A DNA stretch of 64,000 bases, taken from NCBI RefSeq assembly GCF_005930355.1, contig NZ_VDBO01000013.1:62001-126000 (forward strand), written 5' to 3'. Every line of letters begins with the position of its first letter. Positions within the stretch are counted from its first letter, which is position 1. This DNA comes from Paenibacillus sinopodophylli. Lineage in GTDB: Bacteria > Bacillota > Bacilli > Paenibacillales > Paenibacillaceae. The notes below the pieces were generated by a model that worked only from the letters and a program-made list of their open reading frames with translations, was not told the DNA's origin and searched no databases. Shown one piece after another: positions 1-8,872 of the stretch. Position numbers and translations under genes: made by a program.

Positions 1-1
1 G

Positions 2-145
2 CTGCTTGAGGATCATATCCTATCCCAAGCCGAAGCAGAGGCGTTATACAGACGAATGCTGCTTCAAGCAGATGAACGGCTGGAAGCGGGCGGACTGCCG
101 CGCGAGGAGATTAAGCAAGGTTTGGCAGAATTGATAGATAAATAA
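2..145 (+). CDS. C-terminal end of an unknown protein (truncated by window edge)
   Basis: An open frame enters from the left edge and stops at TAA 143-145. It gives 47 residues rich in Glu, Leu and Arg (it ends EIKQGLAELIDK), likely helical. No domain can be recognised from this fragment. It is on the same strand as the methyltransferase gene that starts 67 bases downstream, and could be in the same operon. Confidence 0.55.
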   Translation: MLEDHILSQAEAEALYRRMLLQADERLEAGGLPREEIKQGLAELIDK

Positions 146-212
146 TCGATTGTAACCAGCTGGGCGCGACGCTGCGCTTAGCTTGAATAGAGGCTAGGAG
201 TGAGACAGCATC

Positions 213-1400
213 ATGACAGAACAATGGCAGCAAGACATAGCTGGCTGGATCAGCGGCAAAGAACTGCTGCAAGCATCGTTAAGCCAGCCTAAGCGCAAGG
301 ATGGAACGGCGGCTCCCAAAACTATCGTTCGTCCCATCGAGATGAAGAGCGGGCTTCATTATCAATTTGAATATCATTTCGCTAATAAAGTAACGCATGA
401 TAACCTTGCAGCTAGCGAGGCCGGAGATCGAATGATTGCCTTGCTGCAGGATCAATATAGGCAAGCGTTGATTAAGACAGTAGAAGCAGATGTGCAGCTG
501 CTCTTTAGCAAGAAGGGTAAAGCTGCAATCTTGAAGAAGCCGCCGACCGGTGATGCGAAAAAAAACGTTCAACAGCATAACAGACAGAAGCAGCGCGTGC
601 TTGCCGAAGGAAAAGCTGCGCCATTCCTTGTCGAGCTGGGCATCATGACTCCCGAGGGGCTCGTCCATGCGAAGAAGCAGGACAAGTATAGGCAAATCAA
701 TCGCTTTCTTGAAATGGTGACAGATGTGCTTGCTTACCTGCCTAAGAACAAGGAGCTTACGATCGTTGATTTCGGCTGCGGCAAATCGTATTTAACTTTT
801 GCTTTGTATCATCTGCTTGCGGTGGAGCAGCAGCGGAATATCCGCATTATCGGGCTTGATCTGAAAGCGGACGTGATTGCCTTCTGCACGGAGCTTGCTG
901 AGAAACTGGGCTATGACAAGCTGCGGTTTCTGGTTGGCGACATAGCGGAGTATGAGGAACTGAACGAAGCGGATATGGTCGTCACGCTGCATGCCTGCGA
1001 TACAGCAACGGACGCAGCGCTGGCTAAGGCTGTTAACTGGGGAGCATCGGTCATTATGTCGGTTCCATGCTGTCAGCATGAGCTCTTCAAACAGGTGAGC
1101 AATGATGTTCTATCTCCGTTGCTCTCTCAAGGCCTACTCAAGGAGCGATTCTCGGCACTTGCTACGGATGCTGTACGTGGAACTTTGCTGGAGGTGCTTG
1201 GCTACAAGGTGCAGATGCTGGAATTTGTAGATCCAGAGCATACACCGAAAAACTTGCTCATTCGAGCGGTAAGATCGGAGCACCTTGAGCCTTCTGTGAA
1301 GAAATGGGAGCAGTATAAGCAATTCCGCCAATTTCTAAATCTTTCACCCTCCTTGGAGCATATGCTTGCTGAACGATGGCCAGAGGTCGATTCTGATTAA
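213..1400 (+). CDS. class I SAM-dependent methyltransferase (Methyltransf_32-like)
   Basis: 395 residues. A Rossmann-type SAM-binding motif, VDFGCGKSYLT, lies near residues 185-195, followed by an acidic strand end (IGLDLKADV) near 215. A later VTLHACDTA and a PCCQHE motif near residue 285 are typical of the Methyltransf_32/GSTCD group of methyltransferases. Roughly 180 residues precede the catalytic domain and may bind the substrate. The substrate is not known; an RNA or protein target is inferred only from relatives. The ATG at 213 follows a TAGGAGTGAG ribosome site. It is upstream of, but 114 bases from, the diguanylate cyclase gene, which has its own promoter. Confidence 0.75.
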   Translation: MTEQWQQDIAGWISGKELLQASLSQPKRKDGTAAPKTIVRPIEMKSGLHYQFEYHFANKVTHDNLAASEAGDRMIALLQDQYRQALIKTVEADVQLLFSKKGKAAILKKPPTGDAKKNVQQHNRQKQRVLAEGKAAPFLVELGIMTPEGLVHAKKQDKYRQINRFLEMVTDVLAYLPKNKELTIVDFGCGKSYLTFALYHLLAVEQQRNIRIIGLDLKADVIAFCTELAEKLGYDKLRFLVGDIAEYEELNEADMVVTLHACDTATDAALAKAVNWGASVIMSVPCCQHELFKQVSNDVLSPLLSQGLLKERFSALATDAVRGTLLEVLGYKVQMLEFVDPEHTPKNLLIRAVRSEHLEPSVKKWEQYKQFRQFLNLSPSLEHMLAERWPEVDSD

Positions 1401-1448
1401 GACGGGGCAAAACGATCGTTAAACTTTGAGATTTTTGAGGTTAAGCAA

Positions 1449-1477
1449 TTGTCGATAGAATTAACATTTGATACAAT
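1449..1477 (+). promoter_or_regulatory. sigma-A type promoter for the GGDEF gene
   Basis: TTGTCG (1449-1454) and TACAAT (1472-1477) are separated by exactly 17 bases, about 40 bases before the diguanylate cyclase start. This is a match to the vegetative promoter consensus only. Confidence 0.5.
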
Positions 1478-1514
1478 GGAAGAAGATGGCTATCAAATGA
1501 ATGGGTGAACCGTA

Positions 1515-3200
1515 ATGGAATGGATGATCTGGCTCGACTTTAGTATGTTTCTAGTGCTGCTCGGCTTGTTTTTCTACGTGTTTGCCGCTAGAACCGTTAC
1601 GGTACTACATAGGATATACCTTTTTCTACATGTCGTTTTTATGAGCTGGACGTTCTCTCAATTCGTATCGCAGACTGTGTTGTCTGAGAGCTTCAGGCTA
1701 TTCTATCTCTCTGTTTCGTATATTGGACTCTCACTGCTCGGACTGGGCTGGTTTGCCTTTATTCTCTTTCTGACCGGTCAATCGTATGTCATAAGGAAGA
1801 ATCGGCTTTTCGTTTTGGCCATTCCTGCGCTTATATCTGTCGCAGCGGTAATCGCAAATCCGAACGGCATGTTTTTGAGCATCAATTCAGACTTGACTCC
1901 GCTTAAACAGCTTCAGCATGGTCCGCTGTATTGGATTATGATTGTACAGCTTATTCTTTATGTTTCGGTGTCGTTTGTTATTATGTTTCAGAAGCTGCGC
2001 GAAGAAAATTCTGATCGGCAACGCATGGTTATCAAGACAGCTATGAACGGTATGATCGTATTGGTTGGATTCGCGCTACTGGATCTGCTCATTAATATCG
2101 CCCTTATTGAGGAGATCAACCGGTATGTGCCGCTCATTTCAGTTGGTATGGCTTTTTCTGCCATTTATTTGGTTAACGCTATTCGAAGACACAAGGTGCT
2201 CGATATTATTCAAACCGTCCAGAGGGATGTGATGAATACCATGTCGATGGGCATTATCGTGTTGGACGAGTACGATATTATTATTGAGCTGAATAAGATC
2301 ATTAAACCGATCTTCCGAGTAAGGATCGGTGATAAATTTACTCCGGCAATTCTAGGCCCGCAATTTAAGGGGGAAGCAGCAAGAGAGTTTTCCGCGTTTT
2401 TTGAGGAGCAGCGTAAGCGCCCTCTTGAGCGAATAGAAGTAGAAATTGCGATATCTTATGATAAATACCGCCATATCATCGTGCAGTCGGCTCCTATTCT
2501 TAACCATAAGAAAATACCTGTTGGCAGGGTGTTGACCTTCCAGGACGTGACTGAGCTTCGATTGCTGGTAGAGGAGACGAACAGTCAGAATGAGCAGCTG
2601 CATGATCGCAACCGTGATTTGCTTATTATGCAGGACGAGCTGTTCCAGGCGAATAAGAAGCTGGAGCATATGGCAATTACCGATGGTTTGACGGGCTGCT
2701 TCAACCGCCGTTATCTGCTGCATCAATTGGAGCTAGAGGTGATTGCCAACATTCGATATGGCATCCCGTTTTCTATATTCTTATTCGATCTTGACCATTT
2801 CAAATCGGTTAACGATAAATACGGACATTTGATCGGCGATGAGGTGCTTTGCGGTACCGTCGATGCCGTTCGAGGCGCACTACGTTTTACGGATATACTG
2901 GCAAGATACGGCGGTGAGGAATTTACCGTGTACTTGCCGCATACGAACCGTGATCAGGCGGATCTGATCGCAGAGCTTCTGATGGAAGCTGTCGAGCAGA
3001 ACCAAATCAGTACGGGAATCGGCGAGCCGCCGGTATCGGTTACAATCAGTATGGGCGTCATTTCGATTGAGCATTTCGAGCCTGCTGATCTGGATGATCC
3101 GAAAGCCTTCCTGCGAGAACTGCTTGCACAAGCGGACGCCGCACTGTATGAAGCCAAATATAACGGACGCAATCGAATCGTGAAACGTAAATTAGCCTAG
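1515..3200 (+). CDS. membrane diguanylate cyclase (7TM sensor, PAS-like, GGDEF)
   Basis: 561 residues. The first ~225 residues hold about seven hydrophobic segments like the histidine-kinase 7TM sensor. A PAS-like region (~230-345) and a coiled coil (~345-390) follow. The GGDEF domain (~390-557) has the metal-site strand FDLDHFKSVND near 424 and an active GGEEF signature near 466. RFTD stands five residues before it, which is the spacing of the RxxD product-inhibition site. It should therefore make cyclic di-GMP from two GTP, with feedback control. The ligand sensed by the membrane part is unknown. The next gene encodes an HD-GYP protein, so synthesis and turnover/readout of cyclic di-GMP are paired here. 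Confidence 0.9.
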   Translation: MEWMIWLDFSMFLVLLGLFFYVFAARTVTVLHRIYLFLHVVFMSWTFSQFVSQTVLSESFRLFYLSVSYIGLSLLGLGWFAFILFLTGQSYVIRKNRLFVLAIPALISVAAVIANPNGMFLSINSDLTPLKQLQHGPLYWIMIVQLILYVSVSFVIMFQKLREENSDRQRMVIKTAMNGMIVLVGFALLDLLINIALIEEINRYVPLISVGMAFSAIYLVNAIRRHKVLDIIQTVQRDVMNTMSMGIIVLDEYDIIIELNKIIKPIFRVRIGDKFTPAILGPQFKGEAAREFSAFFEEQRKRPLERIEVEIAISYDKYRHIIVQSAPILNHKKIPVGRVLTFQDVTELRLLVEETNSQNEQLHDRNRDLLIMQDELFQANKKLEHMAITDGLTGCFNRRYLLHQLELEVIANIRYGIPFSIFLFDLDHFKSVNDKYGHLIGDEVLCGTVDAVRGALRFTDILARYGGEEFTVYLPHTNRDQADLIAELLMEAVEQNQISTGIGEPPVSVTISMGVISIEHFEPADLDDPKAFLRELLAQADAALYEAKYNGRNRIVKRKLA

Positions 3201-3231
3201 AAGTCTGAACATGTTGTTCAGGCTTCTTTCC
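3199..3231 (+). terminator. rho-independent terminator after the GGDEF gene
   Basis: GAAGTCTGAAC and GTTCAGGCTTC form a hairpin over a short loop and are followed by TTT. It lies directly after the stop codon. Confidence 0.6.
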
Positions 3232-3324
3232 AATGGTATCGCCGTAGTCAGTCGAACATAGTTCTGTTAAAATAGAGGCTATCTGATTACAAGCTCTAAA
3301 CTATCGAAGGCGGGAACTAATCTA

Positions 3325-4407
3325 ATGAGAAAAGTACAGATTGGAATGGTCAAGCCGGGAGACAAAGTGGCTAAACCTATATTTCAGGAGAACGGAAACG
3401 TACTTCTAGGAGAAGGGGTAGAGCTGAATGATCGTTACATCGATCGATTGTTTAACTTAGGCATTGACTTTCTATTCATAGAGGATGGCATGACGGAGGA
3501 TATTATTCCAGAGGATGCCATTCGAGACGAAACGCGGAAGCAAGCAGTGGATACTATTTATAAAACGATGAACTCCTTCAAAGATCAGAACGTATCAAAG
3601 AGTCGTACTATTGCACCTGATATGGGTCGGAATTTCAGAGCGGTGTTCGGTCAGATCATGCAGGATCTAGCAACAAGACCGAATATGCTCGTTAATTTAT
3701 CAAGTATTCATGCGATGGATGGCTATTTGTTTCAGCATTCGTTTAATGTAGCGGTACTCGCAGGTATTATGGGAATAGCTAAGGGGCTTAACCGCAACCA
3801 GCTTGAAGAACTGGGAATAGGTGCTCTTCTCTTCGATATTGGCATGACCAAGGTGCCAACGAAGTTGTTGAATCAAACGAAGCCATTCACGGCGGAGGAG
3901 CGGACGATTGTCCATGCACATGCGAAGGACGGCTTCGACATTCTGCGGAAATATCATGATATTTCAATCGTTTCTGCCCATTGCGCCCTTCAGCATCATG
4001 AGCGTTTTAACGGATCAGGATATCCGCGTGGACTGAAGGAAAACGATATTCATATGTTCGGACAAATTGTAGGTTTAGCGGATACGTTTGACGCATTGAC
4101 CTCTCCGCGGCCGTATCGTAAGAGATACACAGCGAGCGAAGCGATCGAGTTTTTGTTTGCAGCAGGAGGAACTTTTTTCGATCATGAGCTGATAAAGCTT
4201 TTTTGCCGGCATATATCGATTTATCCCGTTTCCACATCGCTGCTACTGAGTACGGGACAAGTCGGCGTCGTGACAGAAAACAATGAGCTTGCTGTGCACC
4301 GTCCGCGTGTACGCATCATCATGGAGGCGAATGGATCGATGCCCGCTTCTCCTTATGAACTGGAGCTGAAGGATGAGCTTCATATTACTATCGTCAAGGA
4401 ACTATAA
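3325..4407 (+). CDS. HD-GYP domain protein with altered HD motif
   Basis: 360 residues. The N-terminal ~100 residues resemble the variable N-domain of Gram-positive HD-GYP proteins. The HD-GYP domain follows: HSFNVAVLAG (~138), then LLFDIGMTKVP (169-178), HAHAKDGFDIL, HHERFNGSGYP (224-234) and DTFDALTSPRPY. The motif that should read HDIGK is FDIGM: the metal-ligand His (residue 170) is Phe and the conserved Lys (174) is Met. The GYP signature is intact. Known HD-GYP enzymes hydrolyse cyclic di-GMP, but with a lost ligand this one may be weak, use another metal set, or act as a receptor. It follows the diguanylate cyclase gene with 124 bases between, including a terminator and a possible TAAAAT -10 (3268-3273). 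Confidence 0.85.
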   Translation: MRKVQIGMVKPGDKVAKPIFQENGNVLLGEGVELNDRYIDRLFNLGIDFLFIEDGMTEDIIPEDAIRDETRKQAVDTIYKTMNSFKDQNVSKSRTIAPDMGRNFRAVFGQIMQDLATRPNMLVNLSSIHAMDGYLFQHSFNVAVLAGIMGIAKGLNRNQLEELGIGALLFDIGMTKVPTKLLNQTKPFTAEERTIVHAHAKDGFDILRKYHDISIVSAHCALQHHERFNGSGYPRGLKENDIHMFGQIVGLADTFDALTSPRPYRKRYTASEAIEFLFAAGGTFFDHELIKLFCRHISIYPVSTSLLLSTGQVGVVTENNELAVHRPRVRIIMEANGSMPASPYELELKDELHITIVKEL

Positions 4408-4515
4408 ACGAAACGGAAGAATCGATTAAAAATTAGGCATTGTTCGTAGGGTCAAGACCATACCAAAGCTTGCAATCTCGCATATTTTAATATAGATGCG
4501 GGAAGGAGTGATAGT

Positions 4516-4869
4516 ATGGGAAATCGAGCAAAGCCCCCTTTGTTTAATCCGAAAAACGTAGATAAAATCAAGTTGAAAAAAACGACAGTAGGCAATCAGC
4601 AAAGTGGTCCGACCTTTAACCGTTTGACCGTGTTGTGGGTAGATAACAGAGGTGTGCCATTCAACACAACAGGCTTTAATGCTGCGTTATTCAGAGGAAA
4701 TACGCTTATTCAAACAGCGTTCTTCGATCGGTTTGGGGTCGTGTTTTTTAGTGCCATTTCGACATTGACGACAGTAAGCTATACCATTCAGGTTTATGAT
4801 AGCTTCGGTAGAGTATACCGGACGAAATCGATACCTGCGGGTGTAGAAGCGTTCGCGGTTATCGGATAA
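4516..4869 (+). CDS. small hypothetical protein, beta-rich
   Basis: 117 residues starting at ATG with a good GGAAGGAGTG site. The N-terminus is basic (KPPLFNPKNVDKIKLKK). The rest alternates hydrophobic and polar residues (LTVLWVDNRG, SYTIQVYDSFG), as in a small beta-sandwich. There is no signal peptide or membrane segment. The family is not recognised. A short inverted repeat with arms CGCAT/ATGCG (~4478-4501) lies just before the ribosome site and could influence translation. Confidence 0.65.
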   Translation: MGNRAKPPLFNPKNVDKIKLKKTTVGNQQSGPTFNRLTVLWVDNRGVPFNTTGFNAALFRGNTLIQTAFFDRFGVVFFSAISTLTTVSYTIQVYDSFGRVYRTKSIPAGVEAFAVIG

Positions 4870-4881
4870 CTGGAATGATAG

Positions 4882-4936
4882 AGAAGCCTTTCATCCCGGC
4901 AGTGCGCTGCTTAGGGGATGGAAGGTTTCTTTTTTA
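4882..4936 (+). terminator. strong rho-independent terminator
   Basis: A 16-base arm (4882-4897) pairs with 4915-4930, with one or two imperfect pairs, and is followed by TTTTTT. It ends the small hypothetical gene. Confidence 0.75.
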
Positions 4937-5021
4937 TAATAATGCTAGACTTACTTTATATCTGATAGCGTTTAAGGTAAAATAATGAGAAAAAGAGCTA
5001 GCAGGGGAAGTGAGTTCACGT

Positions 5022-5891
5022 ATGGGTACTTTACAGCACCACAGGCTATCGAAGCTCGAGGTTCTCAAGAGGGTGTTGTTTATTACGCTAGGTGCTGCAT
5101 TGGTAGCGGTTGGGCTGGAAATTTTTCTAGTACCCAATCATATTATTGATGGCGGTATCGTCGGCGTATCGATTATGGCATCCCATTTGTCATCACTGCC
5201 GCTCGGAATTTTTCTTTTCATATTGAACCTGCCTTTCCTGTTTCTCGGCTATAAGCAAATCGGCAAAACCTTTGCGATTTCGACTTTGTATGGCGTAACC
5301 GTCATGTCAATCGGGACGGCTCTGCTTCATCCAGTGCCTCCGCTCACGGTAGAGCCGTTCTTGGCCGCTATATTCGGGGGAGTGATTCTGGGTATCGGTG
5401 TCGGCATGGTTATTCGCTTCGGTGGTTCTCTTGATGGGACGGAGATCGTGGCGATTCTGTTTAATAAGCGCTTGCCATTCTCCGTTGGCGAGACGGTTAT
5501 GTTTTTTAACTTATTTATTCTTGGCAGTGCAGGCTTCGTATTCGGCTGGGACCGGGCGATGTTTTCGTTGATCGCTTATTACATTGCGTTCAAAGTAATT
5601 GATGTGACGATAGAGGGCTTCGATGAATCGAAGGCCGTATGGATCATTAGTGAGGAAGCGAAGGAGATCGGCGCAGCTATTATGAGCCGGCTTGGTCGCG
5701 GCGTTACTTATTTGCACGGAGAGGGCGGCTTCACAGGCGGAAGCAAACGCGTTATTTTCTGTGTCATTACAAGGCTTGAGGAAGCGAAGATGAAATCGAT
5801 TGTCCATGAGCTCGATCCTGTTGCGTTTCTTGCCGTTGGCAATATTCACGATGTGAAGGGCGGACGGTTTAAGAAACGCGATATTCACTAA
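5022..5891 (+). CDS. YitT family membrane protein (DUF2179)
   Basis: 289 residues from ATG 5022. A GTG at 5010 is in frame but sits only two bases after the AGGGG site, so the ATG is preferred. Five to six hydrophobic segments fill residues ~20-190 (FITLGAALVAVGLEIFLVPN, GVILGIGVGMVIRFGGSLDGTEI). A cytoplasmic C-terminal DUF2179-like domain follows, with GRGVTYLHGEGGFTG and DPVAFLAVGNIHDVKG motifs. The function of YitT proteins is not established; transport is assumed. It stands alone after a terminator and upstream of thiL. Confidence 0.85.
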   Translation: MGTLQHHRLSKLEVLKRVLFITLGAALVAVGLEIFLVPNHIIDGGIVGVSIMASHLSSLPLGIFLFILNLPFLFLGYKQIGKTFAISTLYGVTVMSIGTALLHPVPPLTVEPFLAAIFGGVILGIGVGMVIRFGGSLDGTEIVAILFNKRLPFSVGETVMFFNLFILGSAGFVFGWDRAMFSLIAYYIAFKVIDVTIEGFDESKAVWIISEEAKEIGAAIMSRLGRGVTYLHGEGGFTGGSKRVIFCVITRLEEAKMKSIVHELDPVAFLAVGNIHDVKGGRFKKRDIH

Positions 5892-5980
5892 TGATGATAG
5901 TAGAGCTTATGAATAGACGATAAGCCATGGCTGCACATAGGGCTTAAGTTTGCGGCTTTGGGTTGAAGGGGAACAGTGGT

Positions 5981-7066
5981 TTGGATGAGTTCGCAAGTAT
6001 ACGTCATTGGACTGCCGGCAGGCAGCAGCAAGCGTGGCAGCAGCAGCGCGGAGTCGTTATGGGTATCGGCGACGATACCGCTGTCGTCGATGCTGCTTAT
6101 GCGGAGGACGGCGTAGCCTCGCCGAAGCGGCTCCTGCTGGCGGTCGACACGATGGTGGAGACCGTCCACTTCAAGCAGTCGACGATGCGGGACGAGGATG
6201 TCGGCTATAAGGCACTTGCGACGAACATCAGCGATATCGTCGCGATGGGAGGCGTGCCCTTGCATGCGCTCGTCTCGGTCAGCGTGCCGCCCACGTATAC
6301 GTCGGAGCGGATGCGCAGGCTGTACGACGGGCTGTACGAGTGCGCCGAGCGCTACGGGGTTGCCGTTGTAGGCGGCGATACGACGTCGGCGCCGGGGCAA
6401 TTGGTTGTCGCGGTAACGCTAACGGGAACCGTGGAAGCGGGGCGAGAGCTGCGACGTTCGGGTGCGCAGCCGGGCGATGCGGTGTTTGTGACCGGCGCAG
6501 CCGGGATGTCGGCGGCGGGGCTGCATGTGCTGCTGGCGCACGAGCAGCAATCGGGTGAGCTGCTGCAGCCGAAGGACTTCAGCCAGACGCGAGAAGCACA
6601 GCTTGTACAAGCGCATCAACGGCCGGAGCCATCCGTTCGTGCCGGCCGGCTGCTGCTTGAGCGGGGAACCTGCCGCTCCCTTAACGATGTCAGTGACGGC
6701 CTTGCCAGCGAAGCATGGGAAATTGCCGAGGCGTCGGGCCTTCGTCTTGTTCTGAGTGAGGCGCTGCTGCCTAGAAGCGGCAGCATGGCGGCCTATGCTT
6801 CAAGTGTAGGTATCGACCCGCTTGAATGGATGTTATACGGGGGCGAGGATTACGTGCTGCTTGGCACGATGGATCGTGAAGATGTGGAGCCTATGCGGGC
6901 TGCTTTTCATCAAGAAGGCATCCCTTTTTTTATTATTGGAGAAACCGAAGCAGGCGAGCCTGCCGTTACGCTCATAAGCAGTAATCAGTCCTATGGGGAT
7001 GCGCTCGGATCAGCTCAGTCAGGCAGAAGAGTAGAGCTTCAGAAGCGTGGATACAATCATTTCTAG
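5981..7066 (+). CDS. thiL: thiamine-monophosphate kinase
   Basis: Phosphorylates thiamine monophosphate to the coenzyme thiamine diphosphate with ATP. The start is TTG 5981, preceded by AAGGGGA with 8 bases spacing; it gives the usual N-terminus LDEFASIRHW. The motifs GIGDDTAVVD, AVDTMVETVHF, ALATNISDIVAMGG, VVGGDTTSA and NDVSDGL follow in the order expected of ThiL, and the C-terminal YGGEDYVLLGT is present. 361 residues is slightly longer than usual. It heads the thiL-tsaE-tsaB-rimI-tsaD series seen in many Firmicutes, 20 bases before tsaE. The first half of the gene is clearly more GC-rich than its second half and its neighbours. Confidence 0.93.
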   Translation: MDEFASIRHWTAGRQQQAWQQQRGVVMGIGDDTAVVDAAYAEDGVASPKRLLLAVDTMVETVHFKQSTMRDEDVGYKALATNISDIVAMGGVPLHALVSVSVPPTYTSERMRRLYDGLYECAERYGVAVVGGDTTSAPGQLVVAVTLTGTVEAGRELRRSGAQPGDAVFVTGAAGMSAAGLHVLLAHEQQSGELLQPKDFSQTREAQLVQAHQRPEPSVRAGRLLLERGTCRSLNDVSDGLASEAWEIAEASGLRLVLSEALLPRSGSMAAYASSVGIDPLEWMLYGGEDYVLLGTMDREDVEPMRAAFHQEGIPFFIIGETEAGEPAVTLISSNQSYGDALGSAQSGRRVELQKRGYNHF

Positions 7067-7086
7067 TTATGAATGGGTGAACAAGC

Positions 7087-7575
7087 ATGGAGCAACAGAT
7101 TGATCAGGCCATATGGCTCGCACATACGGAGCAGGACACGGTTGCTTTGGCCGAACTGCTTGCCGATTGGGTGAAGCCAGGGGTAATACTGACATTAGAT
7201 GGAGATTTAGGCGCTGGGAAAACCAGGTTCTCCCAAGCCTTTGCGAAGGCCATCGGCGTGAAGGGTGTTGTGAACAGTCCAACCTTTACGATTATTAAGG
7301 AATACGAAGGGGAGAAGCTGCCCTTTTACCATATGGATGTATACAGGCTGTCACAGGATGAAGCGGATGAGCTTGGTTTGGATGACTATTTTTTTGGTGA
7401 TGGGGCAACGATCGTTGAATGGGCAAGCTTGATCAAGGAACTGCTTCCCGCTGAACGAATGGAGCTGTTTATCGAGCACTTAGGCGATGAGGCTCGCCGC
7501 ATACGACTAACCGGCTTCGGCGAGCAGTACGCAAGCTGGTGCCGGGCTGTACAAGAGATAGGAGCAGGCAGATGA
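7087..7575 (+). CDS. tsaE: tRNA threonylcarbamoyladenosine biosynthesis ATPase TsaE
   Basis: 162 residues. The P-loop DGDLGAGKTRFSQAF (~38-52) and the family motif NSPTFTIIKEY, then HMDVYRL and IVEWASLI, identify TsaE. This ATPase works with TsaB and TsaD to put the threonylcarbamoyl group on A37 of ANN-reading tRNAs. Its stop overlaps the tsaB start (ATGA at 7572), so translation is likely coupled. Confidence 0.93.
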   Translation: MEQQIDQAIWLAHTEQDTVALAELLADWVKPGVILTLDGDLGAGKTRFSQAFAKAIGVKGVVNSPTFTIIKEYEGEKLPFYHMDVYRLSQDEADELGLDDYFFGDGATIVEWASLIKELLPAERMELFIEHLGDEARRIRLTGFGEQYASWCRAVQEIGAGR

Positions 7576-8387
7576 CAACGGAAAAGAAGGGCCAAGCAGG
7601 TATAATATTGGCACTGGATACATCAACGGCTGCTATGGCAGCAGCTATTGTGAACGATCAAGATGTACTTGCCGAAATACAAACATTAGCCGAGCGGAAC
7701 CACTCGGTACATGTCGTATCGCATATCAAGCAAATGCTGAAGGAAAGCGAAATAAACGAATCAGACATCGAAGCACTGGCTGTCGGGAACGGACCGGGCT
7801 CATATACCGGAATGCGCATTGCGGTTTCTGTAGCGAAGACGCTTGCTTGGGTATGGAATAAGCCACTAGTGGGCGTATCAAGCTTGGAGGCACTCGCTTA
7901 TGGTGCTTGGCATCAGCATTTGGATGCAAATGAGACGACATATCGCGAGGCAGAGGACGAACATTGGGTGCTCCCAATCATGGATGCGCGGCGAGGACAG
8001 GTCTATTCATCCGGCTTCGCACTTACGGGACAAGTGGAATGGAGTCGCTGGCTTGATGATGGCATCCGGCTTATGAAGGACTTTGTTAATCAAGTGGAGC
8101 AGCGTTTGTCAGAGCAGAACGGCAAGGTGCGGAGTATTTCTTTAGTAGGGGATTTGTCTCTTCATGAACAAGAGGCTGTGCGATTGCAGCAAATCGGAGA
8201 ACTTGCAGGCGTTGCCGTTCGGCTGCAGCCTTTTATCCAAGAGGGGCAATGGATTGCTAAACTTGGCCGCATTCGGCTGGCTGCAGGCTTGACGGAGGAC
8301 CCGCACACTTTTATACCTAACTATACCCAGCTTACCGAGGCAGAAGTCGTCTGGAAAGCGAAGCAGGAGGGTGAAGCGAAGCAATGA
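7572..8387 (+). CDS. tsaB: tRNA threonylcarbamoyladenosine biosynthesis protein TsaB
   Basis: 271 residues from ATG 7572, within the tsaE stop. An ASKHA-fold N-terminus (ILALDTSTAAMAAAIV), then AVGNGPGSYTGMRIAVSVAKTLAW, is the TsaB signature. It is the non-catalytic scaffold that dimerises with TsaD. A DARRGQVYSS motif near residue 140 also fits. It overlaps rimI by ATGA at 8384, giving a tightly coupled operon. Confidence 0.93.
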   Translation: MTTEKKGQAGIILALDTSTAAMAAAIVNDQDVLAEIQTLAERNHSVHVVSHIKQMLKESEINESDIEALAVGNGPGSYTGMRIAVSVAKTLAWVWNKPLVGVSSLEALAYGAWHQHLDANETTYREAEDEHWVLPIMDARRGQVYSSGFALTGQVEWSRWLDDGIRLMKDFVNQVEQRLSEQNGKVRSISLVGDLSLHEQEAVRLQQIGELAGVAVRLQPFIQEGQWIAKLGRIRLAAGLTEDPHTFIPNYTQLTEAEVVWKAKQEGEAKQ

Positions 8388-8872
8388 TAGCAGATGTGAA
8401 CGAGCTTATTTATCGTGCGATGACGATGGCGGATATTCCAGCTATCGTTGATATAGAGCATGAGGCTTTCTCAAGTCCATGGACGGCTGAGGCCTTTACG
8501 AATGAGCTTATGAACAACATGTTCGCGCGATATATGATCATGGAATACGAACGCCAAGTTATTGGATATGGAGGCATGTGGATCATAATGGATGAAGCGC
8601 ATGTCACTAATATTGCGGTAAGAGCGGATTTCCGCGGTCAAGGCCTCGGCAGCTGCCTGCTCTTGGAGATGCAGCGAACGGCTGTATTTTTTGGCGCAGC
8701 CAAAATGACGCTAGAAGTGAGACCTTCCAATGAGGTGGCGCAGCAGCTATACCGCAAATACGGCTTTGAGCCTGCCGGTATTCGTCCAAGGTACTATTCA
8801 GACAACAATGAGGATGCGCTTATTATGTGGGCAGAGCTCGACCAAGTGCGGTTGAAAGCAGGGGAACAATGA
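8384..8872 (+). CDS. rimI: ribosomal-protein-S18-alanine N-acetyltransferase-like GNAT
   Basis: 162 residues. GNAT fold: the N-terminal IEHEAFSSPWT motif of RimI, then VTNIAVRADFRGQGLGSCLL (~73-92), whose RGQGLG binds acetyl-CoA, and LEVRPSNEVAQQLYRKYGFE. Its position between tsaB and tsaD is the usual place for this gene. RimI is known to acetylate the N-terminus of ribosomal protein S18; the substrate in this organism is inferred. Start and stop overlap the neighbours by four bases. Confidence 0.9.
   Translation: MIADVNELIYRAMTMADIPAIVDIEHEAFSSPWTAEAFTNELMNNMFARYMIMEYERQVIGYGGMWIIMDEAHVTNIAVRADFRGQGLGSCLLLEMQRTAVFFGAAKMTLEVRPSNEVAQQLYRKYGFEPAGIRPRYYSDNNEDALIMWAELDQVRLKAGEQ

Noticed and set aside
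6007..6755. Several plus-strand and minus-strand frames inside thiL
   Set aside because: GC-rich sequence gives long accidental frames; thiL itself has all family motifs.
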